Below, piece by piece: positions 53,242-63,296 of a stretch of 64,000 nt of DNA (position 1 is the stretch's first letter; every line of letters begins with the position of its first letter). The position numbers were made by a program, and so were the translations under genes. The notes under the pieces were generated by a model. That model saw only the letters and a program-made list of their open reading frames with translations. It was not told where the DNA came from and ran no database searches. Origin of the DNA: Syntrophorhabdaceae bacterium (GTDB lineage: Bacteria > Desulfobacterota > Syntrophorhabdia > Syntrophorhabdales > Syntrophorhabdaceae); assembly GCA_028698615.1 (NCBI GenBank), contig JAQVWF010000004.1:32888-96887 (forward strand). The letters run 5' to 3'.

Positions 53242-54234
53242 ATGGAACCGTTCTACACGTTAATCGAAATGGTGGTCAAGAACATAGTCGTAGTTCTCGT
53301 TCTCATGGGTTTCGTGGCATATACCACGCTCCTCGAACGAAAGCTTCTCGGCCGTTTGCAGGTGAGGCTCGGGCCGAACAGAGTGGGTCCCTTCGGTCTT
53401 CTCCAGCCTATTGCTGATGGTGTCAAGTCCTTCTTCAAGGAAGACATCATACCCGATGAAGCTGACAAGACACTCTACGTCCTGGCACCCGGTATATCAC
53501 TCTTCGCTGCGCTCAGCCTGTTTGCCGTGGTTCCCTTCGGAGGAACGATCACTCTCCTCGGCAGAGAGATAAAGCTTGTCATCGCAGATATTGATACGGG
53601 GTTGCTTTACCTTCTTGCCATGGCGACTCTGGGTGAATATGGCGTCGTTCTCGGCGGGTGGGCTTCGGGGAACAAATACGGCGTGCTCGGAGCATTGCGC
53701 GCCGCTGCACAGATGATAAGCTACGAAGTGGCCCTGGGCCTCGCGGTGATCGGAACCATCATTCTTGCCGGGTCGCTGAACCTTCGCGAGATCGTTGCCG
53801 CGCAGGACGGAATGTGGTTCATCGTTAAATACCCCTTCGGCTTCATCTTCTACATCGTGGCCGGACTGGCGGAAATCAACAGAACGCCTTTTGATATGCC
53901 GGAATCGGAGAGCGAACTTGCGTGCGGCTTCAACATCGAGTACAGCAGCATGAAGTTTGCGACCTTCATGATCGCCGAATACGCGCACATGTTTACCGTT
54001 GCGGCGATCGTTACCACCCTGTTCCTCGGAGGGTGGATGGGCCCATGGCTGCCCGGACCGGTATGGTTCGTGATAAAGGTCTTTGTGGTCATCTTCTTCT
54101 TCATCTGGGAGAGGGGTACATTTCCACGGTTGAGATACGATCATATCATGCATTTCGGATGGAAGGTGCTCTTGCCTCTTACCCTTCTTAATGTTGTTGT
54201 CACCGCCGCCCTCGTGGCACTGGGGGTGCTGTAA
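53242..54234 (+). CDS. nuoH: NADH-quinone oxidoreductase subunit H
   Basis: Eight-helix subunit at the quinone chamber, 330 residues. Family blocks: LLERKLLGRLQVRLGPNRVGPFGLLQPIADGVKSFFKED and AEINRTPFDMPESESELACGFNIEYSS, plus the C-terminal WERGTFPRLRYDHIMHFGWK. It couples quinone reduction to proton transfer. Confidence 0.97.
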   Translation: MEPFYTLIEMVVKNIVVVLVLMGFVAYTTLLERKLLGRLQVRLGPNRVGPFGLLQPIADGVKSFFKEDIIPDEADKTLYVLAPGISLFAALSLFAVVPFGGTITLLGREIKLVIADIDTGLLYLLAMATLGEYGVVLGGWASGNKYGVLGALRAAAQMISYEVALGLAVIGTIILAGSLNLREIVAAQDGMWFIVKYPFGFIFYIVAGLAEINRTPFDMPESESELACGFNIEYSSMKFATFMIAEYAHMFTVAAIVTTLFLGGWMGPWLPGPVWFVIKVFVVIFFFIWERGTFPRLRYDHIMHFGWKVLLPLTLLNVVVTAALVALGVL

Positions 54235-54653
54235 TGAAAGTGATCCTGCCGCTCCTCAAGGGTCTTCGGCTTACGTTCACGAGAGTCTTCACGAAGCCCA
54301 TAACCTATCAATACCCGGAGCACAAGCATGAGGTTCCCGAAAGATGGCGGGGCATACACTATTTCAAGAAGAACGAGGCCGGAGAAACGGCCTGTGTGGC
54401 CTGCGGCCTGTGTGTTAAAGTCTGTCCCAACCAGTGCATCACCCTGGAGATAGGCGAGAAATTTGACGGGAAGCGCTACCCGCTGAAATACGAGATCGAT
54501 CCCTGGCGGTGCATATACTGCGGGTTCTGTCAGGATGCCTGCCCGGTGAACGCCATCAATCTCGGGAAAGACTATGAGCAGGCATATTACCGGAAAGAGG
54601 ATTTTGTTCTGGATATGAAAAAACTCCTTGCCATGTATGAGGATAAAAAATGA
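54234..54653 (+). CDS. nuoI: NADH-quinone oxidoreductase subunit I
   Basis: 139-residue subunit with two 4Fe-4S clusters (N6a, N6b): CVACGLCVKVCP and CIYCGFCQDACP. Preceded by ITYQYPEHKHEVPERWRGIHYFKKNEAG. It relays electrons from NuoG to NuoB. The ATG overlaps the nuoH stop by one base, and the stop overlaps nuoJ. Confidence 0.97.
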   Translation: MKVILPLLKGLRLTFTRVFTKPITYQYPEHKHEVPERWRGIHYFKKNEAGETACVACGLCVKVCPNQCITLEIGEKFDGKRYPLKYEIDPWRCIYCGFCQDACPVNAINLGKDYEQAYYRKEDFVLDMKKLLAMYEDKK

Positions 54654-55183
54654 TCGGCATCGGTATCGGATTCAAATGGTTTATCTTTGTTGTAATGGCC
54701 CTTATGGCGACGGGTTCGTCGCTCATGATCGTCACAAGGAAAAACCCTATCCACAGCGCCCTCTGGCTGATCGTGACCTTTTTTTCCGTCGCGATCCTCT
54801 ATGTACTGCTCAACGCAACCTTCATCGCGGTCGCCCAGGTTATGGTCTATGCCGGGGCGGTAATGATGCTGGTGCTCTTCGTGATCATGCTGATACATCT
54901 CGAATGGGGAGCACAATGGAAGTCGAAACTTTCCTTTGCGAAGCTCATGGGAGGGATCATCACGGTAATGCTTTTCCTGCAGATCCTGGCAGGAGTGTTT
55001 ACATACGGCAGCGTGGGGCAAATGGGCAGCTACAGCACTGAGAAACTCGCTGAACTGGGCAATACGAGGGCGGTGGGAAGTTTGCTGTACGGCAAATATG
55101 TGTTCGCGTTCGAGGTTGCCTCGATACTTCTTCTGGTAGGCATCGTCGGGGCTGTGATGCTTGCCAGGAAAAGAAAGGACTAG
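54650..55183 (+). CDS. nuoJ: NADH-quinone oxidoreductase subunit J
   Basis: Five-helix membrane subunit, 177 residues; NPIHSALWLIVTFFSVAILYVLLNATFIAVAQVMVYAGAVMMLVLFVIML is the family block. Overlaps nuoI as ATGA. Confidence 0.95.
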   Translation: MIGIGIGFKWFIFVVMALMATGSSLMIVTRKNPIHSALWLIVTFFSVAILYVLLNATFIAVAQVMVYAGAVMMLVLFVIMLIHLEWGAQWKSKLSFAKLMGGIITVMLFLQILAGVFTYGSVGQMGSYSTEKLAELGNTRAVGSLLYGKYVFAFEVASILLLVGIVGAVMLARKRKD

Positions 55184-55192
55184 GAGATAGAA

Positions 55193-55504
55193 ATGTTGCC
55201 CGAGATACCGCAGACCCTCTATTACTTGCTCTCGGCGGTGCTGTTCACCGTGGGAGCGGTGGGTGTCATCACGCGGCGGAATGCGATCGTGATCTTTATG
55301 TGCATCGAACTCATGCTGAACGCCGTTAACCTGAGCTTCATAACCTCGGGAAGTTTTCTCAATTCCCTGGACGGGACCATCTTCGTTATCTTCATTATGG
55401 CCGTTGCGGCGGCGGAGGCGGCGGTGGGGCTCGCCATATTCGTGCTCATATTCAGGTTGAAGGGCACGGTACACGTTGACGATTTTAATCTGCTTAAGGG
55501 CTAA
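55193..55504 (+). CDS. nuoK: NADH-quinone oxidoreductase subunit K
   Basis: Three-helix subunit, 103 residues, with the membrane glutamates in [13 protein letters not shown] and [13 protein letters not shown] used in the proton channel. GGAGATAG precedes the ATG. Confidence 0.96.
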   Translation: MLPEIPQTLYYLLSAVLFTVGAVGVITRRNAIVIFMCIELMLNAVNLSFITSGSFLNSLDGTIFVIFIMAVAAAEAAVGLAIFVLIFRLKGTVHVDDFNLLKG

Positions 55505-55518
55505 AGAAGGGGTTTTAA

Positions 55519-57504
55519 ATGGCTGACCTTATCTGGCTTATACCGGCGTTTCCTGCGATCGGGTTTATAATAAACGGTCTTCTTGGTGTACGCTTCCCTA
55601 AGACGCTTACTGCCTGGGTCGCATGCCTTTCCGTGATAGCATCTTTCGTAGTGTCGGCAATCATTTTTGTGCAGTTTCTGCAACTTCCGGCTGAGAGCAG
55701 GGTCTATGAAATGACCGTCTTCGACTGGATCGTCTCTGGCGATTTTAAGACAGAGATCGGCTTCAGGATCGATGCTCTGTCGATCATCATGTGCCTCATT
55801 GTCTCCGGTGTGGGCTCTCTGATCCATATTTATTCCGCGGGTTATATGCATGGCGATCCGGGGTTCAGGAGATACTTTACGTACCTCAACCTCTTCGTCT
55901 TCATGATGCTTACCCTCGTGACGGGTGACAACGTTCTCCTCATGTTCGTGGGATGGGAGGGGGTGGGGCTTTGTTCGTATCTCCTTATAGGATTCTGGTA
56001 TGAGAAGGACTCCGCATCGAACGCTGGGAAGAAGGCGTTCATTGTCAACAGGATCGGGGATTTCGGCTTCCTCCTCGGCGTTTTCCTGCTGGTTGGGACA
56101 CTTGGAGCGGCGGGGGTCTGGACCTTGAAATTTTCCGAGCTTCAGGCAAATGTGAATTTGATAGGGCCTGGTCTGGCGACGGCAATAACTCTTCTCTTCT
56201 TCGTGGGAGCAACGGGAAAGTCTGCCCAGATACCTCTCTATGTGTGGCTGCCGGACGCGATGGAAGGCCCCACGCCTGTCAGCTCCCTCATCCACGCGGC
56301 AACGATGGTCACGGCCGGTGTCTACATGATCGCCCGTTTGAACTTTCTCTATGTGCTTGCCCCGACAACGTTGCTTATCGTAACGGTTGTCGGCCTTCTG
56401 ACGGCGTTTTTCGCCGCAACGATCGGATGTGCCCAATACGACATCAAGAGGGTTCTCGCCTATTCGACGGTAAGTCAACTGGGCTACATGTTCGTCGGTG
56501 TCGGCGCGGGGGCGTATGCGGCGGGCGTTTTCCATCTCATGACGCATGCCTTCTTCAAGGGGCTGCTCTTTTTGGCGGCGGGCAGCGTGATGCACGCCAT
56601 GAGCGGCGAACTGGATATGAGGAAGATGGGTGGACTGCGCAAGAAGATACCCATCACATATTGGACGACTTTTATTGCCTGCCTGGCTATTGCCGGTATA
56701 CCAGGCTTGTCCGGATTCTTCAGCAAGGACGAGATACTCTGGATGGCCTATAGCAGGCACCACAGCTTCTGGTTCTGGTTTATAGGTGCCGTTACTGCTG
56801 GGATGACGGCGTTCTACATGTTCAGAATGTTCTTCAATACCTTTCACGGGGAGTGCCGTGCATCGGAAGAGGTCAAACATCATATCCATGAATCGCCGAA
56901 GGTGATGACGATCCCGCTTATGATCCTGGCCGTTCTCAGCATTGTTGGCGGCTACGTTGGTGTGCCGCAGGTGCTGGGCGGCGCGAATCATATAGAGAAA
57001 TGGCTGGAGCCGGTCTTCGGTCATCATGCAGCGGCAGCGACGGTGCATTCGGGCGGTTTCGGTATCGTCAGCACGGCCTTTGCATCGACTGCGGAAGGCC
57101 ATGGGGCAGCGGGTGGAGCAGAGATGATGTTGATGATCGGTGCTATTATCATCGGCCTTCTCGGCATATTCATCGCATGGTTGTTTTACGTGAAGAACCC
57201 TGAACTGCCGAAGAGGTTTGTTGAGAAGTTCCATGGGCTTTTCACGCTGGTACATAACAAGTATTTTGTCGACGAGTTTTATGGGTTCATATTCGTAAAG
57301 GGTTTGTTCAAGGTTGGCAAGGTCTGTAAGGACTTTTTCGACGAGACGATCATTGACGGCATCATAAACGGAATAGCCGGGGCACTGTCGGGTATCAGCG
57401 GTCTTATTCGGAAGGTGCAGAACGGGCTGGTGCAGGGCTATGCGTTTGCGATAATATTCGGTGCGATCATCGTTATCGGCTATCTTATCTCGAGAATCTT
57501 GTGA
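55519..57504 (+). CDS. nuoL: NADH-quinone oxidoreductase subunit L
   Basis: Distal antiporter-like proton pump subunit, 661 residues. Pump residues are in [19 protein letters not shown] and [38 protein letters not shown]. The C-terminal part includes the long lateral helix. It overlaps no gene; nuoM starts 10 nt after its stop. Confidence 0.97.
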   Translation: MADLIWLIPAFPAIGFIINGLLGVRFPKTLTAWVACLSVIASFVVSAIIFVQFLQLPAESRVYEMTVFDWIVSGDFKTEIGFRIDALSIIMCLIVSGVGSLIHIYSAGYMHGDPGFRRYFTYLNLFVFMMLTLVTGDNVLLMFVGWEGVGLCSYLLIGFWYEKDSASNAGKKAFIVNRIGDFGFLLGVFLLVGTLGAAGVWTLKFSELQANVNLIGPGLATAITLLFFVGATGKSAQIPLYVWLPDAMEGPTPVSSLIHAATMVTAGVYMIARLNFLYVLAPTTLLIVTVVGLLTAFFAATIGCAQYDIKRVLAYSTVSQLGYMFVGVGAGAYAAGVFHLMTHAFFKGLLFLAAGSVMHAMSGELDMRKMGGLRKKIPITYWTTFIACLAIAGIPGLSGFFSKDEILWMAYSRHHSFWFWFIGAVTAGMTAFYMFRMFFNTFHGECRASEEVKHHIHESPKVMTIPLMILAVLSIVGGYVGVPQVLGGANHIEKWLEPVFGHHAAAATVHSGGFGIVSTAFASTAEGHGAAGGAEMMLMIGAIIIGLLGIFIAWLFYVKNPELPKRFVEKFHGLFTLVHNKYFVDEFYGFIFVKGLFKVGKVCKDFFDETIIDGIINGIAGALSGISGLIRKVQNGLVQGYAFAIIFGAIIVIGYLISRIL

Positions 57505-57514
57505 AGGTGTGTGC

Positions 57515-59089
57515 ATGACGGTTATGTCGGTCCCAATACTCAGCTTTCTCATATATTTTCCGCTCCTCGGGGCAGTGATCCTGCTATTTGCGAATCGCAG
57601 AAACAGTCAGTTCATCAAAATCTTTACTCTCGTCATTTCCCTGATAGAGCTTGCGGCGTCTATCCCTCTTTTCTTCAAATTCGATGACGCGGCAAAGACA
57701 ATGCAGTTTGTCGAAAAGGCGGATTGGTTTCCAGAATGGGGCATAAGCTATTTGCTCGGCATAGACGGCATAAGCCTTCTTCTTGTTCTCTTGACCACGT
57801 TTCTCACTGTTATCTGTGTGCTGTGTTCATGGAAGGCCATTGAGGATCGAGTGAAGGAATACTACATTACATTCCTTTTTCTTGAAACGGCGATGATTGG
57901 AACGCTCTGCGCCCTCGATCTCGTGCTCTTCTACATTTTCTGGGAATTGATGTTGATTCCCATGTATCTGCTTATCGGTGTGTGGGGAGGTCCGAGAAGG
58001 GTATACGCGGCCATAAAGTTTTTCCTCTTTACCATGGCGGGAAGCGTTCTCATGCTTGTCGCGATCCTGACCCTGTACTTTTTCTATTACAACAGCACGG
58101 GGGTTTACACATTCAACGTGCTTGAGCTCTATAAGGCGAGCATTCCCATCGTGAAGCAGTACTGGCTTTTTGGGGCCTTTGCGCTATCTTTTGCCATCAA
58201 GGTTCCCATGTTCCCGGTGCACACCTGGTTGCCGGACGCGCACACGGAAGCGCCGACGGCGGGCAGCGTCATCCTTGCCGGAGTGCTTTTAAAGATGGGC
58301 ACCTACGGTTTCATAAGATTTGCGATCCCGCTTTTCCCGGCTGCGGCAATAGACGCAGTACCGCTCATGTCCATACTCGCGGTTATCGGAATCATTTATG
58401 GCGCCATTGTCAGTATGATGCAGCCCGACCTGAAGAGACTGATCGCCTTTTCCAGCGTGAGCCACCTCGGCTATGTCATGCTCGGTATCTTTGCTTTCAA
58501 TATGCAGGGCGTTCAGGGCGGCATCTACCAGATGCTCAACCATGGCATAAGCACCGGCGGACTTTTTCTCATCGTGGGAATGATATATGAGAGAAGGCAC
58601 ACGAGAATGATATCCGACTTCGGAGGGATTGCGAAGGTAATGCCGATTTTTGCGGTATTCTTCATGATCATCACTCTGTCGTCGATCGCCCTTCCCGGAA
58701 CGAACGGGTTTGTGGGGGAGTTTCTAATTCTGCTGGGCGCATTCAAGAGCAATGTGGTGTATGGGACGCTGGCGACGACGGGTGTCATTCTGGGAGCGGT
58801 ATATATGCTCTGGATGTTCCAGAGGGTCATGTTCGGGGTGATCACGAAGGAAGAGAACAGGAATCTGAAAGATCTGGGCGGCCGGGAGATATTGATACTT
58901 GTCTCCATGGTATTCTTCATAATCCTGATGGGCGTATACCCGAAGATGTTCTTTAAGAAGATGGACACTACCGTTGCGGAATACCTGGCCTTCGTGAAGA
59001 CCAAGAGCGCGCAGGTTCGTGTTTTGGAGCAGGACGCGGCCGGAGCCAGGGTGGCCAAGGAAATAGCGAACAAGAATATGACGAGATAG
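57515..59089 (+). CDS. nuoM: NADH-quinone oxidoreductase subunit M
   Basis: Antiporter-like proton pump subunit, 524 residues from the ATG at 57515. Typical blocks: [61 protein letters not shown] and [13 protein letters not shown]. The 18 extra N-terminal residues of the open frame overlap nuoL and are not used. Confidence 0.96.
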   Translation: MTVMSVPILSFLIYFPLLGAVILLFANRRNSQFIKIFTLVISLIELAASIPLFFKFDDAAKTMQFVEKADWFPEWGISYLLGIDGISLLLVLLTTFLTVICVLCSWKAIEDRVKEYYITFLFLETAMIGTLCALDLVLFYIFWELMLIPMYLLIGVWGGPRRVYAAIKFFLFTMAGSVLMLVAILTLYFFYYNSTGVYTFNVLELYKASIPIVKQYWLFGAFALSFAIKVPMFPVHTWLPDAHTEAPTAGSVILAGVLLKMGTYGFIRFAIPLFPAAAIDAVPLMSILAVIGIIYGAIVSMMQPDLKRLIAFSSVSHLGYVMLGIFAFNMQGVQGGIYQMLNHGISTGGLFLIVGMIYERRHTRMISDFGGIAKVMPIFAVFFMIITLSSIALPGTNGFVGEFLILLGAFKSNVVYGTLATTGVILGAVYMLWMFQRVMFGVITKEENRNLKDLGGREILILVSMVFFIILMGVYPKMFFKKMDTTVAEYLAFVKTKSAQVRVLEQDAAGARVAKEIANKNMTR

Positions 59090-59101
59090 AGGTGCCTGTT
59101 A

Positions 59102-60562
59102 ATGGACGTTGCAATACCTGCTGTTTCTGACTTTGGATGGATAATGCCCGAGATCATGTTGACCGGGTGGGCACTTGTGCTGCTGATAGTAGGCGGTCTG
59201 ACGAAGGGCTCCACCTCCTTCAAGGTTTCCGGGATACTTTCAGTCATCGGCACTGCCTGCGCCCTGTATTTTGCGGTGAACCTCTGGGGAACAAATCTCG
59301 ATATTTTCAACCAGCTGTACACCATTGACGACTACGGGACCTTTTTTAAGGTTCTCTTTCTTGCCATTCTTATGCTTGTCAGTATCATATCGATGAGGTA
59401 TGCCGATCGGGAGGGGATTGGTTCGGGAGAGTATTATTCCCTTTTGATGTTTGGTGTACTTGGCATGATGGTCATGACGTCTTCACACCATTTCATCACG
59501 ATCTTCATCGGCCTCGAGGTCATGTCCCTATCGATCTATGTCCTCTGCGGGCTCCTGAGAAACAACATGGCATCCGTCGAGGCCTCATTGAAGTATTTTC
59601 TTCTCGGTGCCTTCGCCACGGCGTTTCTTCTCTACGGGATGGCAATGGTTTACGGTTCGACGGGACTCATGGATGTCGTGGAACTGAAGAAGTATTTCCT
59701 TGCGAAACAGCCTTTCTCGGCGACGATGTTTGTAATTGGCATGGGCTTCCTTGTTGTGGGTTTCGGCTTCAAGATTGCATCGGTACCGTTCCACATGTGG
59801 ACTCCCGATGTCTATCAGGGCGCGCCCACATCAATCACGGCTTACATGGCGACAGGGGTGAAGGCCGCCGCATTCGGTGCCTTGATTCGGGTCTTCTTCA
59901 CCGCCTTCATACCATTTCACTTCGGGTGGTCCGAGATCATCTGGGTCTTGGCGGTTCTGACGATGTGCGTGGGAAACATCACGGCGCTGGCGCAGCGTGA
60001 TGTGAAGAGGATGCTGGCATATTCAAGCATAGCCCATGCCGGATACATACTCGTTGCCTTCATAACGGGCGACAGGGCACTCGCATCGAGCATGCTCTAT
60101 TACCTTATGGCATATTCTTTTATGAATATCGGCGCCTTCACCGTAGTGATCATCCTGGCAAAGACGGGTGATACAGGCAGCGACATAGACAGCTATGCCG
60201 GACTCGGTGTGCGCCATCCCTTCGTCGCCCTGTGTATGAGCGTATTCCTTCTTTCTCTTGCCGGGGTGCCGCCGCTGGCGGGCTTTATGGGGAAGTTCTA
60301 TGTTTTCAGTACCGCCGTCAAGGCTGAATTTTACTGGCTGGCGATAATCGGGTTCCTCAACAGTGTCGTGGCCGCATATTACTACCTCAGGGTCATGATG
60401 TACATGTATTTCAGGGAAACCATAGGCGAGCCGGGTGCAGTTGACAAGGCCCCACAATACGGGATAGTTATGGTTATCTGCATAGGGGCTCTTCTGTACA
60501 TGGGTATCTTCCCGAAGGCTTTCGTTCTTATCGCCCAGAAGGCAGTTGGTATCTTCAGCTGA
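59102..60562 (+). CDS. nuoN: NADH-quinone oxidoreductase subunit N
   Basis: Third antiporter-like pump subunit, 486 residues. LEVMSLSIYVLCGLLR, SVPFHMWTPDVYQGAPTSITAYMATGVKAAAF and MLAYSSIAHAGYILVAF are family blocks. Last gene of the operon; the 240 nt after it hold no gene or clear terminator that I can see. Confidence 0.96.
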   Translation: MDVAIPAVSDFGWIMPEIMLTGWALVLLIVGGLTKGSTSFKVSGILSVIGTACALYFAVNLWGTNLDIFNQLYTIDDYGTFFKVLFLAILMLVSIISMRYADREGIGSGEYYSLLMFGVLGMMVMTSSHHFITIFIGLEVMSLSIYVLCGLLRNNMASVEASLKYFLLGAFATAFLLYGMAMVYGSTGLMDVVELKKYFLAKQPFSATMFVIGMGFLVVGFGFKIASVPFHMWTPDVYQGAPTSITAYMATGVKAAAFGALIRVFFTAFIPFHFGWSEIIWVLAVLTMCVGNITALAQRDVKRMLAYSSIAHAGYILVAFITGDRALASSMLYYLMAYSFMNIGAFTVVIILAKTGDTGSDIDSYAGLGVRHPFVALCMSVFLLSLAGVPPLAGFMGKFYVFSTAVKAEFYWLAIIGFLNSVVAAYYYLRVMMYMYFRETIGEPGAVDKAPQYGIVMVICIGALLYMGIFPKAFVLIAQKAVGIFS

Positions 60563-60802
60563 TCGGGTGCCTGGAAGGGCCTTGATCTGTCTTTTTCCCG
60601 TCCCACGAGTCACGATATTTTCTTCGTAAATACACGCGCAGCGCTCAGTTTGAGGGCAGGGGTATATTGGCTCACCAGCCTGTCGTAATGCTGGACGGGG
60701 AAATGGACACCGCCATCCCTGTCATCCGTTGTTTCTTGATATTTCAGCGCGATAGTGTAAAGTATGCGGAGGTTTGATAGGAGTTTGGGAGGGAAGGATA
60801 TC

Positions 60803-62023
60803 ATGAGGCTTTTGCTCGTTGCGTTTGTCGTAGTGACCGGTAGTCTTGGGTTGATCTTCTGCATTGCGTCCGCGGGCGGAGATTGCCGAGACTTTGTAAT
60901 GGAGGGGCAATTTCAGAAGGCAGTCGAAGAGTGCACTGCAGCGATAGGAGTGGGAGAGCTGTCGAGGGAAGCTCTGGCCGCCCGTTACGCGTGGCGGGGA
61001 TTCGCGTACAAGGGGCTCGGTGAGCCACAGGAGGCCATGGCTGATTTTGAGCGTGCCATAGGGATCGACCCAAACAGTGACATCTCCTATCTTGGGCGCG
61101 GGGAGATCTATGAGATGAGAAAGGACTATGCCGCGGCTCGGACGGACCTTTCGAAAGCCATCGAGATCAACGGCGGCAATGCGGCCGCACTGGCTCATAG
61201 AGGCGTGATCTCCTATGTGGAAATGAAATACGACCGGGCGCTCGCGGATCTCGGGAGGGCCGTGGAGCTCGACCCAGGGAATGCCCGGACATTGAGCTAT
61301 CGCGGAAATACCTATGCGGCGATGAATCAGCAGCAGAATGCGATCGACGACTATACGAAGGCACTTGAGATAAACCCGAAGGAGTTTCTGAGTCTTCTCG
61401 GCCGGGGACTTCTGGAAAAGAAGCTGAGGCGCTTCGAGGAGGCGCTCGCGGACTACAATAGGCTGGTAAAGGTCGCTCCCGGTTTTTGGCAGGCCTACCA
61501 GGGGAGGGCGGACATCTATGCCGCCACGAAGAGGTATGGCAGGGCGATTGAAGATCTGTCAGCCGCTATCAGGATCGACCCGACGCAGGCCGTCCTCTAT
61601 TCCCAGCGTGGTCTGACCTACGTCTTTCACAAAAGGCCGGACAAGGCTGAGGAGGACTTCTCGAAGGCAATTGAGCTTAGCCCGTTGAGCGCCGGGCTGT
61701 ATGTAGCGAGGGGAGCGCTGTACAAGGAGATGGACCGCCTTGGGGAATGCGCCGGAGACCTCCAAAGGGCACTGGAACTGAAGCCCGGCCACCTTGGTGC
61801 GATAATGCTTCTGGCAAGGGTGGAGTCCCTCAGGAAGAACACAGCCGAGGCATGCAGGAGGCTTAACGCCGCCTATGCAAAAGGGGGTCTGCACGATATC
61901 CGGATCGTAACAAGGGAAAAGGATTTTGACAGTATACGTGATAGTGCGTGCTACAAGGAATTCATGAAGGACAAGAAGAGCAAGGTTCCCGTGAAGGACA
62001 ATTACCAAATAGAGAGACAATAA
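60803..62023 (+). CDS. Secreted or membrane-anchored TPR-repeat protein
   Basis: A 406-residue protein with an N-terminal signal or anchor (MRLLLVAFVVVTGSLGLIFCIASAGG) and about nine tetratricopeptide repeats, each with the pattern A(L/I)xDxxxAIxxxP or similar (for example YDRALADLGRAVELDPGNARTLSYRGNTYAAM). TPR proteins mediate protein interactions; no catalytic domain is seen. ATG at 60803 has GGGAAGG 5 nt upstream; the longer open frame lacks a signal-like start. It is likely periplasmic. Confidence 0.88.
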   Translation: MRLLLVAFVVVTGSLGLIFCIASAGGDCRDFVMEGQFQKAVEECTAAIGVGELSREALAARYAWRGFAYKGLGEPQEAMADFERAIGIDPNSDISYLGRGEIYEMRKDYAAARTDLSKAIEINGGNAAALAHRGVISYVEMKYDRALADLGRAVELDPGNARTLSYRGNTYAAMNQQQNAIDDYTKALEINPKEFLSLLGRGLLEKKLRRFEEALADYNRLVKVAPGFWQAYQGRADIYAATKRYGRAIEDLSAAIRIDPTQAVLYSQRGLTYVFHKRPDKAEEDFSKAIELSPLSAGLYVARGALYKEMDRLGECAGDLQRALELKPGHLGAIMLLARVESLRKNTAEACRRLNAAYAKGGLHDIRIVTREKDFDSIRDSACYKEFMKDKKSKVPVKDNYQIERQ

Positions 62024-62160
62024 CGAATAACCAGATCGCAATGGCCAAAGAAGAAGACAATCACCAATCGACAAATGATCAGTAGCCAGACAGAAAGGCA
62101 GGCCGGGAGAACAGGAGTGCCCTGGTAAATTGGTCGTTGTCCTCTTGATTGGTTGTTATC
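62024..62160. repeat. Inverted CCAATAA-type intergenic repeat, copy 3
   Basis: Starts at the TPR gene stop with GAATAACCAG, ATGGCCAAAG and ATCACCAATCG; the far side reads GGTAAATTGGTCGTTGTCC and GATTGGTTGTTATC, the inverted equivalents. More degenerate than copies 1 and 2. Confidence 0.55.
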
Positions 62161-62163
62161 TTG

Positions 62164-62550
62164 TCAGGGATTAGGAACGAATACCCGATGGGCCGGAACC
62201 CACCTGTCTCCGACCTGTTGACCGGGGACGATCATCCATTGACCGGGAGTCTCCCTCTTGCTGTAGCGGGTGACAAAGTCAGGGTCGGGGGTGGCGTAAG
62301 GCTGGCTGGTGTCGATGGGCCGATATGCCGGCTGGGTCGGCTGCCGTGAACTCTGGCTCACTGCACTTACTACCAGGGCGCCGACGAGAATGGTTCCGGC
62401 GACAATGGCTGCAGGCACCCAGTAGTCGTTGCTGTATCCGCAGCCATGGCATCCCCTGTAAGGACCGTAATAGCGCCGGGCATCCGAGATGGTCGGAGCC
62501 GCCAGCGACAGGCAAGATAAGACGACAACCATGATGGCCAGTTTTCTCAT
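62164..62550 (-). CDS. Small exported protein with a glycine/tyrosine-rich segment
   Basis: A 128-residue protein: signal peptide (AIMVVVLSCLSLAAPTISDA), then RRYYGPYRGCHGCGYSNDYW with a CxxC pair, one membrane helix (AAIVAGTILVGALVVSAVS) and a proline-rich C-terminus ending VGDRWVPAHRVFVP. It recalls small glycine-zipper/YXWQ-type envelope proteins, but I do not recognise a family. Start 62550 puts the signal at the N-terminus; no strong ribosome site. Convergent with the TPR gene. Confidence 0.65.
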   Translation of the reverse strand: MRKLAIMVVVLSCLSLAAPTISDARRYYGPYRGCHGCGYSNDYWVPAAIVAGTILVGALVVSAVSQSSRQPTQPAYRPIDTSQPYATPDPDFVTRYSKRETPGQWMIVPGQQVGDRWVPAHRVFVPNP

Positions 62551-62614
62551 AATCTTAAGTATATCACCTTTTCCAGGAAATGCAGTCAGTTTTATGGCGT
62601 TGTATAGCATCGAT

Positions 62615-63055
62615 TCATCGCCCGAGCATCGGGGAAAGTATCGTCACGGCAGTCTCCACATATCTCGGACAGAGGGTCCGGAAAAGATCCTTCGTGAGTG
62701 CCTCGTGATATCCCTCGTAGCTTGAGATATCGCACCCGAGAAGGACCCGGCAGGCTATGGAGCCATGGGTCTGTTCAAACTCACGGGCAAACTGTCTGAT
62801 CATCCTGTAGGTGGCATCCTTGGTCTCCCTGTCGTCGCCGGATGCGTTCCCGCGATCGAGGCCGATAACCATGAACGATCCGGTGACAGCGCCGCAGGTG
62901 GCGCCCATTGCTCCCATACCGCCGCCGAAACCGCTTGCTATCTTCAACGCCTTTTCGGGGTCGAGCCCCAACTCTTCAGCGAATGCCAAAAGGACGGATT
63001 GCGCGCAATTAAACCCACTGTCGAATACCTCGAGGGCCTTATCTTTCCTTGTCAT
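62615..63055 (-). CDS. C-GCAxxG-C-C family protein
   Basis: A 146-residue protein of the C_GCAxxG_C_C family. The motif reads FNCAQSVLLAFAEELG, then FGGGMGAMGATCGAVTGSFMVIGLDRG, and later CRVLLGCDIS and LCPRYVETA, keeping the family cysteines. The family is thought to bind a metal or redox cofactor and is common in anaerobes; function is unknown. Single gene on minus, divergent from the acyl-CoA synthetase. Confidence 0.88.
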   Translation of the reverse strand: MTRKDKALEVFDSGFNCAQSVLLAFAEELGLDPEKALKIASGFGGGMGAMGATCGAVTGSFMVIGLDRGNASGDDRETKDATYRMIRQFAREFEQTHGSIACRVLLGCDISSYEGYHEALTKDLFRTLCPRYVETAVTILSPMLGR

Positions 63056-63230
63056 GACATACCTTCCGTAATTTTATCTGTTTGCCGGGTATTCCCAAAT
63101 GATATGGCCGGGCAGGGCATCGGATACGAAGCTCTTCTCATCGGGCCCGAAGGACGCGGCACACAGTATTTGCACAATGGTAACAGAGCGGCGCAATCGA
63201 TGTCAACACGGCGGAAGGCCCCGACAAACC

Positions 63231-63259
63231 TTGTATTCGCCCCTCTCGCAGGTTATACT
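63231..63259 (+). promoter_or_regulatory. Promoter of the acyl-CoA synthetase gene
   Basis: TTGTAT, 17 nt, TATACT; predicted start near 63266, about 30 nt before the ATG. Confidence 0.65.
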
Positions 63260-63296
63260 GGGGGGCGTGTCACATCTTTTTTTCGAAGGACCTGGG

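Noticed and set aside
55501-57552. 683-residue open frame antisense to nuoL
   Set aside because: His/Arg-rich and without protein-like motifs; it is the complement of the well-supported nuoL frame in GC-rich DNA.
60610-60864. 84-residue minus-strand ORF in the nuoN-TPR gap
   Set aside because: It overlaps the TPR gene start, has no ribosome site and no recognisable domain; a short real gene cannot be excluded but is not supported.
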